A stretch of DNA of 64,000 nt from Gaiellaceae bacterium (GTDB taxonomy: Bacteria; Actinomycetota; Thermoleophilia; Gaiellales; Gaiellaceae), in contig JAUJMY010000005.1 in NCBI GenBank assembly GCA_030446625.1, forward strand, positions 62,001-126,000, read 5' to 3'. This document shows, piece by piece, positions 10,570 to 20,783 of this stretch. The stretch's first letter is position 1. Each line of letters begins with the position of its first letter. Both the position numbers and the translations under genes were made by a program. The notes below the pieces were generated by a model. That model made no database searches. It was not told where the DNA came from and saw nothing but the letters and a program-made list of their open reading frames with translations.

Positions 10570-11907
10570 GCGGCGGCCGTGAACTTCATCACGGTCGCCG
10601 CCGACGCCTATGCGCTCGGGCCGGCGGACTGCGTTCTGCAGGTCGCGTCGCCGACGTTCGACGCGCACGTCGAGGAAATCTTTCCCGTCCTTGCCCGCGG
10701 AGGCACCGTCGTCCAGTTGCCGACGGAGACGGACATCCTCGATCTTGCGCCGGAGACGGTGGAGCGTCTCGGCGTAGGGGTTCTCCCGCTGCCGACGGCG
10801 CTGTGGTCGCGCCTCGTCCGCGAACCCCGCGCGCCGGGGACGTTCTTCCCGAGCGTGCACTTCGTCGTGATCGGCGGCGAAGAGGCGCGCGCGGCGGACC
10901 TCCGGCGCTGGCGTCTGGCGGCGCCTCGGTCGCAGCGTCTGCTGAACACATACGGCCCAACGGAGGCGACCGTCGTCGCCACGGTCGCCGACGTCACAGA
11001 CGACGCGGGCGAGCTCGTTCCAATCGGTCGCCCCGTACCGAACACGTCGGCGTACGTTCTCGACGACGAGTTGCGGCCGGTGCCACCAGGCGTTGCGGGC
11101 GAGCTCTACCTCGGCGGCGCGCAGGTGGGGCGCGGCTACCTGCGGCGTCCGGGGTTGACGGCGGCGCGCTTCGTGCCGGATCCCTTCGGGGAGCTCGCGG
11201 GTGGACGGTTGTACCGGACGGGCGATGTGGCGCGTCTGCGGTCGGACGGGGCGTTGGAGTTCCTGGGGCGTCGGGACGACCAGGTGAAGGTGCGCGGGTT
11301 TCGGGTGGAGCTCGGCGAAATTGAGGCGGCGCTCGCTGAGCACGAGGCGGTCGCGGAGGCGACCGTGGACGCGCGCGGCACTCCGGACGAGACGCAGCTC
11401 GTCGCCTATTACGTGCCGCGTCGCGATGGCGAATCGGTGGACGTTCGCGAGTTCCTCGCCGCCCGGCTGCCGCCGTACGCGGTTCCCGCCGCGTTTGTCG
11501 CCGTCGGCCGGCTTCCCCGGCTGCCGAGCGGGAAGGTCGACCGCGCTGCACTGCCCGAGCCCGGCGCGCCGAAGGCGCCCGACGGGATCGCTAACGTGGT
11601 CGAGCCGAGGACGGAGCTCGAACGCGCGATCGCTGCCGTATGGCGCGACGTGCTGGGGCACGAGCGGATCGGCGTCCACGACGACTTCTTCGAAGCGGGC
11701 GGCCACTCGCTGCTCGCCACGCAGGTCGTGTCCCGGCTCCGCTCGCGTCTCGGGCTCGCCGTCCGCGTCCGCTCGATTTTCGAGCACCGGACGATCGCCG
11801 GGCTCGCGACCGCAGTCGCTGCGGAGGCCGCTGCACCGCCGACCGCGGCGATCGCGCGGTTGCCGCGCGTTGCCACGACGCCGCAGACTTCGAAATCCGA
11901 TGCATGA
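10486..11907 (+). CDS. NRPS part 3: A (core)-PCP, end of first synthetase
   Basis: 473 residues starting in frame just before [13 protein letters not shown]. It contains the A-domain core, A8 ([12 protein letters not shown]), the A10 lysine (PSGKVDR) and a carrier domain [11 protein letters not shown] (serine codon 11707-11709). There is no thioesterase, so the chain must pass to the next synthetase. The pocket reads approximately DAELVGTVVK; a Glu at the third position occurs in some codes for basic residues, but I do not assign a substrate. From VPIGRP to LAEHEAV it is identical to the serine-activating A domain of the terminal synthetase (repeat R2). The stop overlaps the MbtH start by 8 bases. 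Confidence 0.8.
   Translation: MVVRPGNLAYVIYTSGSTGRPKGVAITHAAAVNFITVAADAYALGPADCVLQVASPTFDAHVEEIFPVLARGGTVVQLPTETDILDLAPETVERLGVGVLPLPTALWSRLVREPRAPGTFFPSVHFVVIGGEEARAADLRRWRLAAPRSQRLLNTYGPTEATVVATVADVTDDAGELVPIGRPVPNTSAYVLDDELRPVPPGVAGELYLGGAQVGRGYLRRPGLTAARFVPDPFGELAGGRLYRTGDVARLRSDGALEFLGRRDDQVKVRGFRVELGEIEAALAEHEAVAEATVDARGTPDETQLVAYYVPRRDGESVDVREFLAARLPPYAVPAAFVAVGRLPRLPSGKVDRAALPEPGAPKAPDGIANVVEPRTELERAIAAVWRDVLGHERIGVHDDFFEAGGHSLLATQVVSRLRSRLGLAVRVRSIFEHRTIAGLATAVAAEAAAPPTAAIARLPRVATTPQTSKSDA
11016..11351 (+). repeat. Repeat R2, copy 1 (A-domain A6-A8 segment)
   Basis: 336 bases that appear identical to 15192-15527. The repeat encodes [14 protein letters not shown] through LAEHEAV, the conserved second half of the adenylation domain. 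Sequence on both sides differs between the two A domains. Confidence 0.92.
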
Positions 11908-12127
11908 TCGAGGAGGGATCGCGATAGACGACTCCGAGCGCATCTTCGCTGTCGTCGTCAACGACGAAGAGCAGTACTCGATCTGGCCGGTGGATCGCGA
12001 GCTGCCGCTCGGTTGGCGCGAGGATGGCACGCGCGGGTCGAAGGACGACTGCCTCTCGCACATCGAGGAGGTCTGGACGGACATGCGTCCACTCAGCCTG
12101 CGGCGCGCGATGGAGGGCGACGAGTAG
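11900..12127 (+). CDS. MbtH-like protein
   Basis: A 75-aa protein from ATG 11900 (MHDRGG), overlapping the end of the synthetase gene. It has the family signature almost complete: [19 protein letters not shown], a [14 protein letters not shown] block and a final SLRRAM. The usual SLWP is SIWP here. MbtH proteins bind adenylation domains and are needed for their solubility or activity, so this one probably serves the synthetases on either side. Gene order and overlaps place it in one rightward operon with the synthetases and the phosphopantetheinyl transferase. Confidence 0.93.
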   Translation: MHDRGGIAIDDSERIFAVVVNDEEQYSIWPVDRELPLGWREDGTRGSKDDCLSHIEEVWTDMRPLSLRRAMEGDE

Positions 12128-12133
12128 GACTCC

Positions 12134-12868
12134 GTGGAGGCGAGCGCCGCAAGCACGCGAGTCGCGCCGAGCGCCGTTGACGTATGGCGCGTCGACACCA
12201 CCGACGGCGCGGCCGCACCGCGCACGACGCTTGCCGTAGACGAGCTGGAGCGCGCGGCGCGCTTACGGTCTGAGCAGGACCGATCACGCTTTGTCGCGGC
12301 CCACGTCGCGTTGCGCGAGATCCTCAGCTGCTACGCCGGCGGGCCGCCGGCGTTACTACGGTTCGCGCAGGCGCCCGCGGGCAAGCCGTTCCTCTGCGGG
12401 GTCGACCGCCCGCGCTTCAATCTCTCGCACACCGGCAACGTCGCGCTAATCGCTGTTGCCGATCGCGAGGTGGGCGTCGATGTCGAGCGCGTCGTCACAC
12501 TCGACGTGCGCGCGCTTGCGCCCCTCGTCCTGGGCTGCGACGAGCGCGCAGTGATCGGCCGTTGCCGCCCGGACGAGCGGGGGCGGACGTTTCTCCGGCT
12601 ATGGACGCTTAAGGAAGCGTTCGCGAAGGCGCGCGGGATCGGCCTCGGCTTCGACCTCGCCTCTGTCGACGTCTCGCCGGCCCTCACGCCTCCGACGGCA
12701 GGCTGGCTCGCCATCGACGACACGTACGTGCGCGAGCTGTCGGTCGGTACGGCATACGTTGCCGCTGTCGCGGTGCTCGAGGCGCCGGCGCGCGTGGTGC
12801 TGCGTCGCTGGCCCTCGCGAGCCGGCAATGCGCCGCCGCGCCATCGGCCGCCGAGTGGGCTGTCGTGA
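12134..12868 (+). CDS. 4'-phosphopantetheinyl transferase, Sfp type
   Basis: 244 residues from GTG 12134. The magnesium and CoA-binding motifs are clear: FNLSHTGN near residue 95, VGVDVE near 113 and [12 protein letters not shown] near 157. Size and two-motif layout fit the Sfp subgroup, which transfers phosphopantetheine from CoA to the serine of carrier domains. It lies 6 bases after mbtH and its TGA overlaps the GTG of the terminal synthetase, so it is translationally linked to its likely substrates. It would prime the five carrier domains visible in this cluster. Confidence 0.92.
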   Translation: MEASAASTRVAPSAVDVWRVDTTDGAAAPRTTLAVDELERAARLRSEQDRSRFVAAHVALREILSCYAGGPPALLRFAQAPAGKPFLCGVDRPRFNLSHTGNVALIAVADREVGVDVERVVTLDVRALAPLVLGCDERAVIGRCRPDERGRTFLRLWTLKEAFAKARGIGLGFDLASVDVSPALTPPTAGWLAIDDTYVRELSVGTAYVAAVAVLEAPARVVLRRWPSRAGNAPPRHRPPSGLS

Positions 12869-15800
12869 CGCTTCCGGCCGGTGCCCCGGAGCTCGTTGCG
12901 CGCGCGTCGTACGAACAGGAGCGGCTGTGGCTTCTCGCGGAGCTGGCGGGCGACCGGCCGCTCCACAACCTGCCGGTCGCCTTCCGGCTGCGCGGCCGGC
13001 TCGACACGCGCGCGCTGACGCGCGCGCTCGAGCAAGTCGTCGGGCGACACGAGGCGCTCCGGACGACGCTCCGATTCGGCGACCGAGAACTGGTTCAGGT
13101 TGTTCACCGTCCGGCAGCGCCTGCGCTCGACGTCGTCGACCTGCGACGCGCCGCCGGCGACGCCGAGCGTGCCACGAAGCGCCTTTGTGAGGACGCGCTA
13201 GCGACACCGTTCCGGCTCGCGCACGAGCTGCCGCTTCGAGGCACGCTCGTGCGCCTCCGTGACGACGACCACGTGCTCATGCTTGTCCTGCACCACTCGT
13301 GCTTCGACGGCTGGTCAGCGGCGATCCTCCGGCGGGAGCTCAGCGCGTTCTACGCCGCCGAGGTCGGCCCGGGCGTGCCCGATCTTCCCGAGCTGCCGAT
13401 CCAGTACGCCGACTTCGCGGAATGGCAGCGGGCGGCGACGGACAGCGGCGTGTATGACGACCAGCTGGATTACTGGCGGGGCCGTCTGTCGGGCGCGCCG
13501 CCCCTCTTGGACCTGCCCGCCGACCGACCCCGCCCGCGGCTCGCGTCGCACCGCGGGGCGGAGCTGCCGTTCAATCTCGACGCCGCGTCTGTCGCCGCCA
13601 TTCGGGCGGCCGCCGACCAGGCGGATGCCACGCTATTCATGGTCCTCCTCGCGGCGTTCGCAGGGCTGCTCGCGCGACACGCGTCGGCCGACGACATCGT
13701 GATCGGGACCCCTGTCGCCGGGCGCACGCGTCCGGAGGTCGAGAACTTGATCGGCTTGTTCGTGAACACCCTCGCCCTCCGGATCGACCTGTCCGGAGAC
13801 CCAACGTTCGCGGAGGTCGTCGCGCGTGTCCGCGACACGGCGCTAGATGCGTACGACAACCAGGACATCCCGTTCCACCGCGTCCTCCGAGCGCTCGACC
13901 CGACTCGGGCGCTGAGCCACATGCCGGTGTTTCAGGTCACCTTCGGCTTCGAGAACGCGCGATCGAGCCGGGTTGCGCTCCCTGGTCTGATTGTCGAGGA
14001 TTTTCCAGTCCTCGGCGTCACGGCACCATTCGATCTCGGGGCCTCCGTGCGTGACGGGCAAGACGGCTTGACCGGGACGGTTGTCTACGCAACAGACCTC
14101 TTCGACGCTCCCACCGTCAACGGGCTGGTCGCGCGCCTCCGGACGCTTCTACTGCGCGCGACGGCGGACCCAACCGCGCGGCTGCGCGCAATCGAGCTTG
14201 TGCCCGCCTCGGAACTTGACGCAGTCCTTTCACACGGGCGCGGCGCGCCGCACCGCGAGTCGCGGGAGGTGCTACGCGATCTGCTGGAGGATCAGGCGCA
14301 GCGGACACCCGATGCGACCGCCGTCGTCTTCGAGAACGAGGTCGTGTCATACGGGGAGCTGCACGCGCGCGCCAACGGCCTTGCGCACGATCTGCGCGCC
14401 GCCGGCGCTGAACCCGAGCGCATAGTCGCGATCTGCGTGGAGCGATCGGTGGAGCTCGTCGTCGCGGTCCTCGCGACCATCAAGGCTGGCGCCGCGTTCT
14501 TGCCGCTTGACGCCGATTACCCGGACGAGCGGCTGCAGTTCATGCTCGACGACGCGCAGCCCGCGCTGCTCGTGACGACGGAAGCGCTGCGGCGCCGACT
14601 CCGATCGTCGGCGCCGAGCGTCCTCATGAACGCCGCCCAGGCGAAGCGGCGCGACGCTCCGCCCGACGCGCACGTCCTGGCCGAGCACCTCGCGTACGTC
14701 ATCTACACATCCGGATCGACGGGGCGGCCTAAGGGATCGATGAACGAGCAGCGCGGCATCGTCAATCGCCTGCTGTGGATCGCGGACCTGCTCGGGCTCG
14801 ACGCGCGCGACCGTGTGCTGCACAAGACGCCGGTCGGGTTCGACGTCTCCGTGTGGGAGCTGCTGTGGCCACTGATCCGTGGAGCGACGGTGCTCGTCGC
14901 TCCACCGGGGGCGCACCGCGACCCCGAGCGCGTGGCCGCCGTCATCGCCGAGCAACGCGCCTCGGTCGCACACTTCGTGCCGTCGCTGCTGCGGGTGTTT
15001 CTCGAAACCGCATCGGTCGCTCGCTGCGGAACGCTCCGCACGGTCGTCTGCAGCGGCGAGGCGCTCGCACCTGACCTGGTCGGACGGTTCCGCTCTCGCC
15101 TCGGATGCGACCTCTACAACCTCTACGGCCCGACGGAGGCCGCGATCGACGTCACGCTGTGGCGCTGCGGCGCGTCGGAGACGCTGTCCAACGTTCCAAT
15201 CGGTCGCCCCGTACCGAACACGTCGGCGTACGTTCTCGACGACGAGTTGCGGCCGGTGCCACCAGGCGTTGCGGGCGAGCTCTACCTCGGCGGCGCGCAG
15301 GTGGGGCGCGGCTACCTGCGGCGTCCGGGGTTGACGGCGGCGCGCTTCGTGCCGGATCCCTTCGGGGAGCTCGCGGGTGGACGGTTGTACCGGACGGGCG
15401 ATGTGGCGCGTCTGCGGTCGGACGGGGCGTTGGAGTTCCTGGGGCGTCGGGACGACCAGGTGAAGGTGCGCGGGTTTCGGGTGGAGCTCGGCGAAATTGA
15501 GGCGGCGCTCGCTGAGCACGAGGCGGTGAGCGCGGCGGCAGCGGCCTGCGTCAAGGGCGCCGACGGCGAGAACATCATCGTAGCGCTCGTCGTGCCGTCC
15601 GACGTCGCGGCACCGGCCCGGAACCTCGCGAGGCTCGTCCGGGAGGGGCGGGTGAGTGAATCGCGCCTCGTGACGCTCGCGACGGGACTCTGTGTGGAGG
15701 CGATCAGCGCCGCTGAGGCCGCTTTCCTCGACGACGAGATCTTCGCGCGCCGCGCGTACCTACAGCGCGGGATCGTCGTGCCGGACAACGCGCACGTCTT

Positions 15801-17640
15801 CGACGTGGGCGCGAACATCGGCCTGTTCTCGCTTCAGGCTGCCCTCGCGGCTAGCCGCGTACGCGTGTACGCGTTCGAGCCCGTACCGACCGTGGCGGAC
15901 GCCCTCCGCCGTAAGCTCGCGCTACACGAGGTTGACGCCGTCGTCCGCGACTGCGCCGTCGGCGCGCGGGACGGGACAACGGAGATCACGTTCTTCCCGC
16001 GGAACTCGCTTTTGAGCGGCCGGTCTACCGAACTCGAGCTCCGCGCCGCCGCGGTCAGGCGCGTCCTCGCTGCGGACGACGAGGCCGCTGAGCTCCTGCT
16101 CGAGGAGATTCTACGGGGAGAAACGCTCGCGCGGCCGATGCGCACGATCTCGTCGCTCGTCCGCGAGTACGCAGTCGAGGCGATCGATCTCCTAAAGATC
16201 GACGTCGAGGGCGACGAGGCGGATGTGCTGTCCGGAATCAACGAGCAGGACTGGGAGAAGATCCGGCAAGTCGTTGTCGAGACACACGGCGACGGCGCGC
16301 TCGTGAACGCCGCCAAATCCCTGAGAGACCGCGGCTTCGAGGTCGAGATCGCCGAGGACGAGGTTCTTCGCGACGTGGGTCTCGCGACAGTGTTCGCACG
16401 CCGAGCACGCCTCGCACCCGGGCGGCCGGGTGCGAGGCGATGGTCGAGCGGGGCCGCGCTCGTCGCCGAACTCCGGCGGCACCTCCGGACGCGGCTCCCG
16501 GAGCAGATGGTCGCGTCGCGGATTCGCGTCGTCGACCAGCTTCCGCTCTCCCCCAACGGGAAGCTCGACCGAACGGCGCTCGACGTGCCCGCCGCACCGC
16601 CCGCGACGCGCTCGTCGACGCGCGCGCGGACGCCGACGGAGCAGGCGCTCGCGGAGCTCTGGGCGGAGCTGCTTGGCGTCGACGTCGGCGTCGACGACAG
16701 CTTCTTCGACTGCGGTGGGCACTCGCTGCTGGCGGCGCGGCTAGTGACCCGGATCGAGCGCGAGTGGGGAATCGCGATCCCACTGGCCGCCGTCTTCGAG
16801 CATCCTACGCCCGCGGAGTTTGCCACGGTGCTTGCGCGTCCTCGCGGCGCGTCGCACCGACGGCTGCTCACGCTCGCGGGCGAAGGAAACAGCCGAGCGG
16901 TTGTATGCATTCGGTCCTCGGGCGGCGGCATCGCGTGCTACATCCCGCTCGCTCGCCGACTAAACGCAACGGCGCGCGTTCTCGCGATTGCCGCCGACGC
17001 GGCTGACCCTCCCTCGGTTCCTGCGGTCGCGGAGGTGTACGCGGAGCTGCTACGGCGGGAGGGCTTCGGCAACGCCGTCGCCGTTATCGGCTGGTCCGCC
17101 GCCGGAACCATCGCGCTCGAGACGGCGCGCCGACTCGGCGCCGGCCGCGATATCAGCGTGATTCTCGTGGACACGCGCTTGCGGCTGACGTCGGCGCCGT
17201 CGGTGAGCGCGCTGCTAACGCGCGAGTTCATTGCGCACGTGGCGGCCACGCTTCGCGTTGCGCCGACGGAGCTGCGGCCGCGAGCGGTCGCCGGCGGCGA
17301 TGCTGACCTCGACGCACTCGCGGCGGCACTCGTGCAACGCGGGCTCGTCGCCGCCGACGACGCGCGGGCCTGGGTCGAGAGCCGCTACGAGCTGTTCCGC
17401 GCCGACGTCGACGCCGCGTCTGCCTACCGCCCTGCGCCGTTCTCAGGTCCAGCGACCTTGGTCATCCCAGATAGCGATCCGTCTGCAACCGAGGGGCTCG
17501 ACTCGTGGCGCGCCGTCGCGTCGCGCCTCGAGGTGGTGCGAGCGACCGGAGACCATTTCTCGTTGCTCGAAGAGCCTGGCGTGGATGACGTTGCCGCGGC
17601 TGTCCGCGCGGTGGCTCGACCGCCGAAGGTGCGATCGTAG
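12865..17640 (+). CDS. Terminal NRPS: C-A(Ser) with embedded FkbM methyltransferase-PCP-TE
   Basis: 1,591 residues, uninterrupted. The C domain has HHSCFDGWS at 143. The A domain has [11 protein letters not shown] near 613 and YGPTEAA; its pocket DVWHVSLIDK differs by one conservative residue from the classical serine code DVWHLSLIDK. Between A8 ([10 protein letters not shown], ~870) and A10 (NGKLDR, Lys1233) lies a ~270-residue FkbM-family (Methyltransf_21) domain with the SAM motif VFDVGANIG at 978-986 and [14 protein letters not shown] near 1110. The carrier serine is ~1287. A thioesterase follows with nucleophile GWSAAG (Ser ~1411; GxSxA rather than GxSxG) and GDHFSLL (His ~1564). It probably adds serine, perhaps methylated by the insert, and releases the chain. 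Confidence 0.9.
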   Translation: MTLPAGAPELVARASYEQERLWLLAELAGDRPLHNLPVAFRLRGRLDTRALTRALEQVVGRHEALRTTLRFGDRELVQVVHRPAAPALDVVDLRRAAGDAERATKRLCEDALATPFRLAHELPLRGTLVRLRDDDHVLMLVLHHSCFDGWSAAILRRELSAFYAAEVGPGVPDLPELPIQYADFAEWQRAATDSGVYDDQLDYWRGRLSGAPPLLDLPADRPRPRLASHRGAELPFNLDAASVAAIRAAADQADATLFMVLLAAFAGLLARHASADDIVIGTPVAGRTRPEVENLIGLFVNTLALRIDLSGDPTFAEVVARVRDTALDAYDNQDIPFHRVLRALDPTRALSHMPVFQVTFGFENARSSRVALPGLIVEDFPVLGVTAPFDLGASVRDGQDGLTGTVVYATDLFDAPTVNGLVARLRTLLLRATADPTARLRAIELVPASELDAVLSHGRGAPHRESREVLRDLLEDQAQRTPDATAVVFENEVVSYGELHARANGLAHDLRAAGAEPERIVAICVERSVELVVAVLATIKAGAAFLPLDADYPDERLQFMLDDAQPALLVTTEALRRRLRSSAPSVLMNAAQAKRRDAPPDAHVLAEHLAYVIYTSGSTGRPKGSMNEQRGIVNRLLWIADLLGLDARDRVLHKTPVGFDVSVWELLWPLIRGATVLVAPPGAHRDPERVAAVIAEQRASVAHFVPSLLRVFLETASVARCGTLRTVVCSGEALAPDLVGRFRSRLGCDLYNLYGPTEAAIDVTLWRCGASETLSNVPIGRPVPNTSAYVLDDELRPVPPGVAGELYLGGAQVGRGYLRRPGLTAARFVPDPFGELAGGRLYRTGDVARLRSDGALEFLGRRDDQVKVRGFRVELGEIEAALAEHEAVSAAAAACVKGADGENIIVALVVPSDVAAPARNLARLVREGRVSESRLVTLATGLCVEAISAAEAAFLDDEIFARRAYLQRGIVVPDNAHVFDVGANIGLFSLQAALAASRVRVYAFEPVPTVADALRRKLALHEVDAVVRDCAVGARDGTTEITFFPRNSLLSGRSTELELRAAAVRRVLAADDEAAELLLEEILRGETLARPMRTISSLVREYAVEAIDLLKIDVEGDEADVLSGINEQDWEKIRQVVVETHGDGALVNAAKSLRDRGFEVEIAEDEVLRDVGLATVFARRARLAPGRPGARRWSSGAALVAELRRHLRTRLPEQMVASRIRVVDQLPLSPNGKLDRTALDVPAAPPATRSSTRARTPTEQALAELWAELLGVDVGVDDSFFDCGGHSLLAARLVTRIEREWGIAIPLAAVFEHPTPAEFATVLARPRGASHRRLLTLAGEGNSRAVVCIRSSGGGIACYIPLARRLNATARVLAIAADAADPPSVPAVAEVYAELLRREGFGNAVAVIGWSAAGTIALETARRLGAGRDISVILVDTRLRLTSAPSVSALLTREFIAHVAATLRVAPTELRPRAVAGGDADLDALAAALVQRGLVAADDARAWVESRYELFRADVDAASAYRPAPFSGPATLVIPDSDPSATEGLDSWRAVASRLEVVRATGDHFSLLEEPGVDDVAAAVRAVARPPKVRS
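15192..15527 (+). repeat. Repeat R2, copy 2
   Basis: 336 bases matching 11016-11351. It ends about 70 bases before the FkbM insertion begins. Confidence 0.92.
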
Positions 17641-18286
17641 TGGCACGGGAAGCCGTCCGCTTATCACCCGCCAGCGGTGGTCAGCGCGTCGATCCGGTCG
17701 ACACCTCGTGCCGGCGGCGGGTCGCTCGGGCGGTACGCGCGGATCGGCCTCAGCCGAGGTTCCGGCGCGCAGCAGTGAGCTGGACGAGTCGAGCCACGTA
17801 TGCGGCGCGCGCCAGTCCGGGTCTCGCGAGCGGCGGCGCCTCTCCGGCCGCACCGCCCGCCGTGACGGGCGCCGTGCAGGGTCACGAGCGGGCCGCGAGC
17901 AAAGCGTTAACGATCGCCGAGGGTCGGCGCGAATCGGTCTCCGGTTTGTCAAGGCCTATTCGCAAATTGTCTCGCCGTGCCGTTCTGTACGGCGATCGCT
18001 CATATCATGAGCGGGTGCACAGCGACGCACTGTGGTGGACGCACGCGGAACGTGTTCTGTGAGTCACCGCCGACGGAGCGCGCGTCACAGGCTTCGTAAG
18101 TACCGTTAATGAGCGGTGCTCCTGGGCTGCGGCCCACTCAAACCGTACGTGCTCTGTACGCAGCGCTGTGAACGGAGAAACGTTCGTCAGAAGGAATCGT
18201 CTCGTGCGACGGCGGCGCGCATTGCGCCGCCGCGACAGCATGCTCACGCCGTGAGCTAGCGGAAATCCTGCCGTTACGGTCGTCCC
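17641..18286. other. Intergenic, no convincing gene; one GC hairpin
   Basis: A 140-codon open frame on the plus strand (17640-18062) has no recognisable domain and a shuffled, Arg/Ala-rich composition, so I treat it as non-coding. The stretch from about 18060 to 18286 is lower in GC. A hairpin with 8-bp arms GGCGGCGC/GCGCCGCC spans 18211-18231; there is no T-run, so it is not a textbook terminator. The promoter of the next gene should lie after it. Confidence 0.4.
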
Positions 18287-19714
18287 GTGGCCGCGACGAA
18301 GAGGGATTCCGATCAGTCGCTCCGCTTCGAAAAGAGCGCGAAGCAACCCTCCACGCGAACCGGTCTAGTGCCGGCAGTTTCCGACGTTGTAGCCGTGCTC
18401 GAGTCCGTGCGGCGCGTCGCACGCTCGTACGGCATCAGCGGGAGCGTCTTGAAGCCCTGCGTCGCGTTTCTCCTCGACGGAAATCTGGGGGCGACGGGAA
18501 GACACGAAGCGGCGTTCGCAATTGCCGCCGACTTGCGCGGATCGGAACTCGAGCGTTCGGAGATCGAAGGAGTCCTCACGCGGTGGGCGATGCGACTCGG
18601 CTACCGCGTACGCGACTGCCAACGCGCCGTAAACAGCGCATTTGCCAAGAACGCCGACGGGACGTTTCGTTATCACGCCCCTGGGCTCGCGAAGCGGAGG
18701 GGCACGAAGTACCACGCAGTTCTCGCGCCGGTCTGCGACGCCGTCGGCTGTCCCGCTAACTGCCCGCCTTTCCGCGACCTTTATGTCGGGCCGCGCGAGG
18801 AAGACGCCGATCGGTTCGACGACCTTGGCTGGCCGAAGTGGCCGCTCCGCCATCGCTGGCGAGCGGCTTCTGGCGTCTACATCGCGCTCTGCCCCCTCGA
18901 GCGGTTTCGCTCGCTTCGGTGTGGAGCACTCCTGAGGACGAGCTACCGGCAACTTTCAACATTCGCCGCGGCGAACCCGCGAACGGTCGGCCGAGAGCTC
19001 TACCGCCTGGATGAGCGCGACGCTGATGACCTCCCGACGGCACTGCTGGCGCGCCTCCTAGCGCCGGCCCTGGTCATCTCGCAGGACAAGGACCTCCTCA
19101 CGCCGGGAATCGCGCGCGCGCAGTGGCAGCCGATCCCCCCCGACGCCCGCGACGTAGACGCGCAACACTCACTCCTCAGCGGCTGCGTTCAGGGTGCCCT
19201 CGTGAGTGGAAGAGCGCTCGCCGAAGGGAAGAAGCTCGCCCCCCGCGCCGCACCAGAGGACCCCCCCCATGCCACGGTCGCGGTGGCCGCGCTTGTCTCG
19301 GCCACGTTCTTCTATTTGCGAAGCGATGACGGTCGCCGACGCCGGACGAGCACCGCAGGCTGGGGCCGGCGCATCGGCGCATTCGTGACCGAGCTTGCCG
19401 TACAGGGCCACCGCGCCGCGCAGCGGCCCGCCGCCGCGGCCTCCGGCGCGCGCGACGAACCCACTGATTTGGAACGTGTCGCCCGGGCCGTCGCCGTGGC
19501 GTCGATGCCGCTTACGCCGACGGCAATTCCCGACGTCGCCGACGTCCCGGTGGCCTGCGTGCGCGCATTCCTTGGCGCGCCGATGTTCACGCACGACATC
19601 TCCGGCCGGTACTCGCTCGGCCGACCCGAACCGAGCGAACCGCTGGCGGGCGTCACCACCTGCGGATCGCAACCCGGGAATCGATCCGCCGTCGTACCGC
19701 CTCGCCGGCGATGA
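18287..19714 (+). CDS. Hypothetical protein with primase-helper (PriCT-like) region and C-terminal winged helix
   Basis: 475 residues from GTG 18287. Residues ~55-165 resemble the helical domain found after primase cores in mobile-element replication proteins: FLLDGNLGATGRHEAAF, followed by an RxxDCQRAVNSAF helix and a cysteine cluster (CDAVGCPANCPPF) that could bind metal. The C-terminal ~60 residues read like a winged helix (ASMPLTPTAIPDVADVP, then a basic beta wing DISGRYSLG). No primase catalytic triad is visible. The remote similarity and location inside a tRNA-linked island suggest a replication or mobilisation function, but this is weakly supported. Confidence 0.45.
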   Translation: MAATKRDSDQSLRFEKSAKQPSTRTGLVPAVSDVVAVLESVRRVARSYGISGSVLKPCVAFLLDGNLGATGRHEAAFAIAADLRGSELERSEIEGVLTRWAMRLGYRVRDCQRAVNSAFAKNADGTFRYHAPGLAKRRGTKYHAVLAPVCDAVGCPANCPPFRDLYVGPREEDADRFDDLGWPKWPLRHRWRAASGVYIALCPLERFRSLRCGALLRTSYRQLSTFAAANPRTVGRELYRLDERDADDLPTALLARLLAPALVISQDKDLLTPGIARAQWQPIPPDARDVDAQHSLLSGCVQGALVSGRALAEGKKLAPRAAPEDPPHATVAVAALVSATFFYLRSDDGRRRRTSTAGWGRRIGAFVTELAVQGHRAAQRPAAAASGARDEPTDLERVARAVAVASMPLTPTAIPDVADVPVACVRAFLGAPMFTHDISGRYSLGRPEPSEPLAGVTTCGSQPGNRSAVVPPRRR

Positions 19715-19721
19715 TGACGAT

Positions 19722-20783
19722 ATGTCGAGTCGTTGGGTGCTCGCTGCTCTACCAGTAGCGGTCGTCGTTGGTCTCCTCGCCCTCGGTGCCTCGACTGTGC
19801 GTTGGGCGGGCGATCGGTTAACGGACGCGGTCGCCGTCACCGCGCTCGCGAGTGGTTTTGCCCTGGTCGCCTGGGAGCTCGTTGCGCTCGCGCTGCGGCG
19901 CGTCGCGCCTACGTCTTTAGCGGGGCGGGCTGCCGCACACGGCCGCCTCGGCGTCGGTGTCGCGTTGGTTGCGTGGGGCGCCGCGCTGCCACTACTCGGG
20001 CGCTGGTGGAGAGAGAGTACCGACCTCTCGTTTGGCGTTACGTCCGCGGTTGTGGCGGCCGCCCTCGGCGCCACGTACGTGTGGACGCGCGTAATGGAGC
20101 GGTCGCCCGACTCGAGCGGCCGAGACGCGGCGGTGGCGGAGCGTCGGCCGCCTCGCCGTCACAGGCTGATCGCGGGAGCGCTCATCGCCGTCGCGGCGTC
20201 GTTCGCCGCCTCGGCATGGGTCGGGTACGCCGAGCGAACGGCGGAGGGCAACTTCAACTGGGAGCTATTCGGCATCGTCGGGACAGCGCTGGGAACGTCG
20301 CTGCTCGCGCTCGCCACTGGCGTGCTCGCGATTGTCACCAACGCCGACGTCGAGGCCAGTCGCGAGGTCGCCAGGCTCACGCGCGAGGAGCAGGAAGCGC
20401 GCAGCCGACCGGTCGTCTTGGTCGAACGCATCGATTTGACGGTCGAGTCGGCAGGCGATTGTCACCTCGAAATCTGCGTACGCAACGCGGGCCTCGGCGT
20501 CGCCGTGCGCGGCGTCCTCGAGATTAGTTACGTCGAAGGGGCGACGCGGCTCGTGCAAGCAACGGCGCGCGCGAGCAGCCTGCTCTCCGGCGAGGCGAAG
20601 GAGGTCGCGGCGCGGGTGACGCCGAGCCAGCCGTTATCGAGCGAGTACCGACTACCGGACTGGTCGCTCAGCGGCTGGTTCGTCGATGCCGCCGACGTGC
20701 GACATGCACTACTCGACGGCCAAACAACGGAACCCGACGAGCGCGTTACGGTGGCCGACCCGCCGGACTCGCTACTTCCCTGA
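19722..20783 (+). CDS. Multi-pass membrane protein, unknown function
   Basis: 353 residues from ATG 19722. Hydrophobic segments occur near residues 5-25, 35-55, 75-95, 100-120, 150-170 and 180-205. They are followed by a charged helix rich in Glu/Arg (DVEASREVARLTREEQEA) and a soluble ~130-residue C-terminal beta-rich domain (PVVLVERIDLTVES onward). The layout, membrane bundle then cytosolic sensor-like domain, is typical of small bacterial membrane proteins of unknown role. It starts 7 bases after the preceding gene, so co-transcription is likely. Its 3' end overlaps the 3' end of the convergent HEAT-type gene by 12 bases. Confidence 0.6.
   Translation: MSSRWVLAALPVAVVVGLLALGASTVRWAGDRLTDAVAVTALASGFALVAWELVALALRRVAPTSLAGRAAAHGRLGVGVALVAWGAALPLLGRWWRESTDLSFGVTSAVVAAALGATYVWTRVMERSPDSSGRDAAVAERRPPRRHRLIAGALIAVAASFAASAWVGYAERTAEGNFNWELFGIVGTALGTSLLALATGVLAIVTNADVEASREVARLTREEQEARSRPVVLVERIDLTVESAGDCHLEICVRNAGLGVAVRGVLEISYVEGATRLVQATARASSLLSGEAKEVAARVTPSQPLSSEYRLPDWSLSGWFVDAADVRHALLDGQTTEPDERVTVADPPDSLLP

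Noticed and set aside
17640-18062. 140-codon open frame after the terminal synthetase
   Set aside because: Arg/Ala/Ser-rich, no domain-like hydrophobic pattern, overlaps the NRPS stop by one base without a ribosome-binding site; looks like chance openness in GC-rich DNA.
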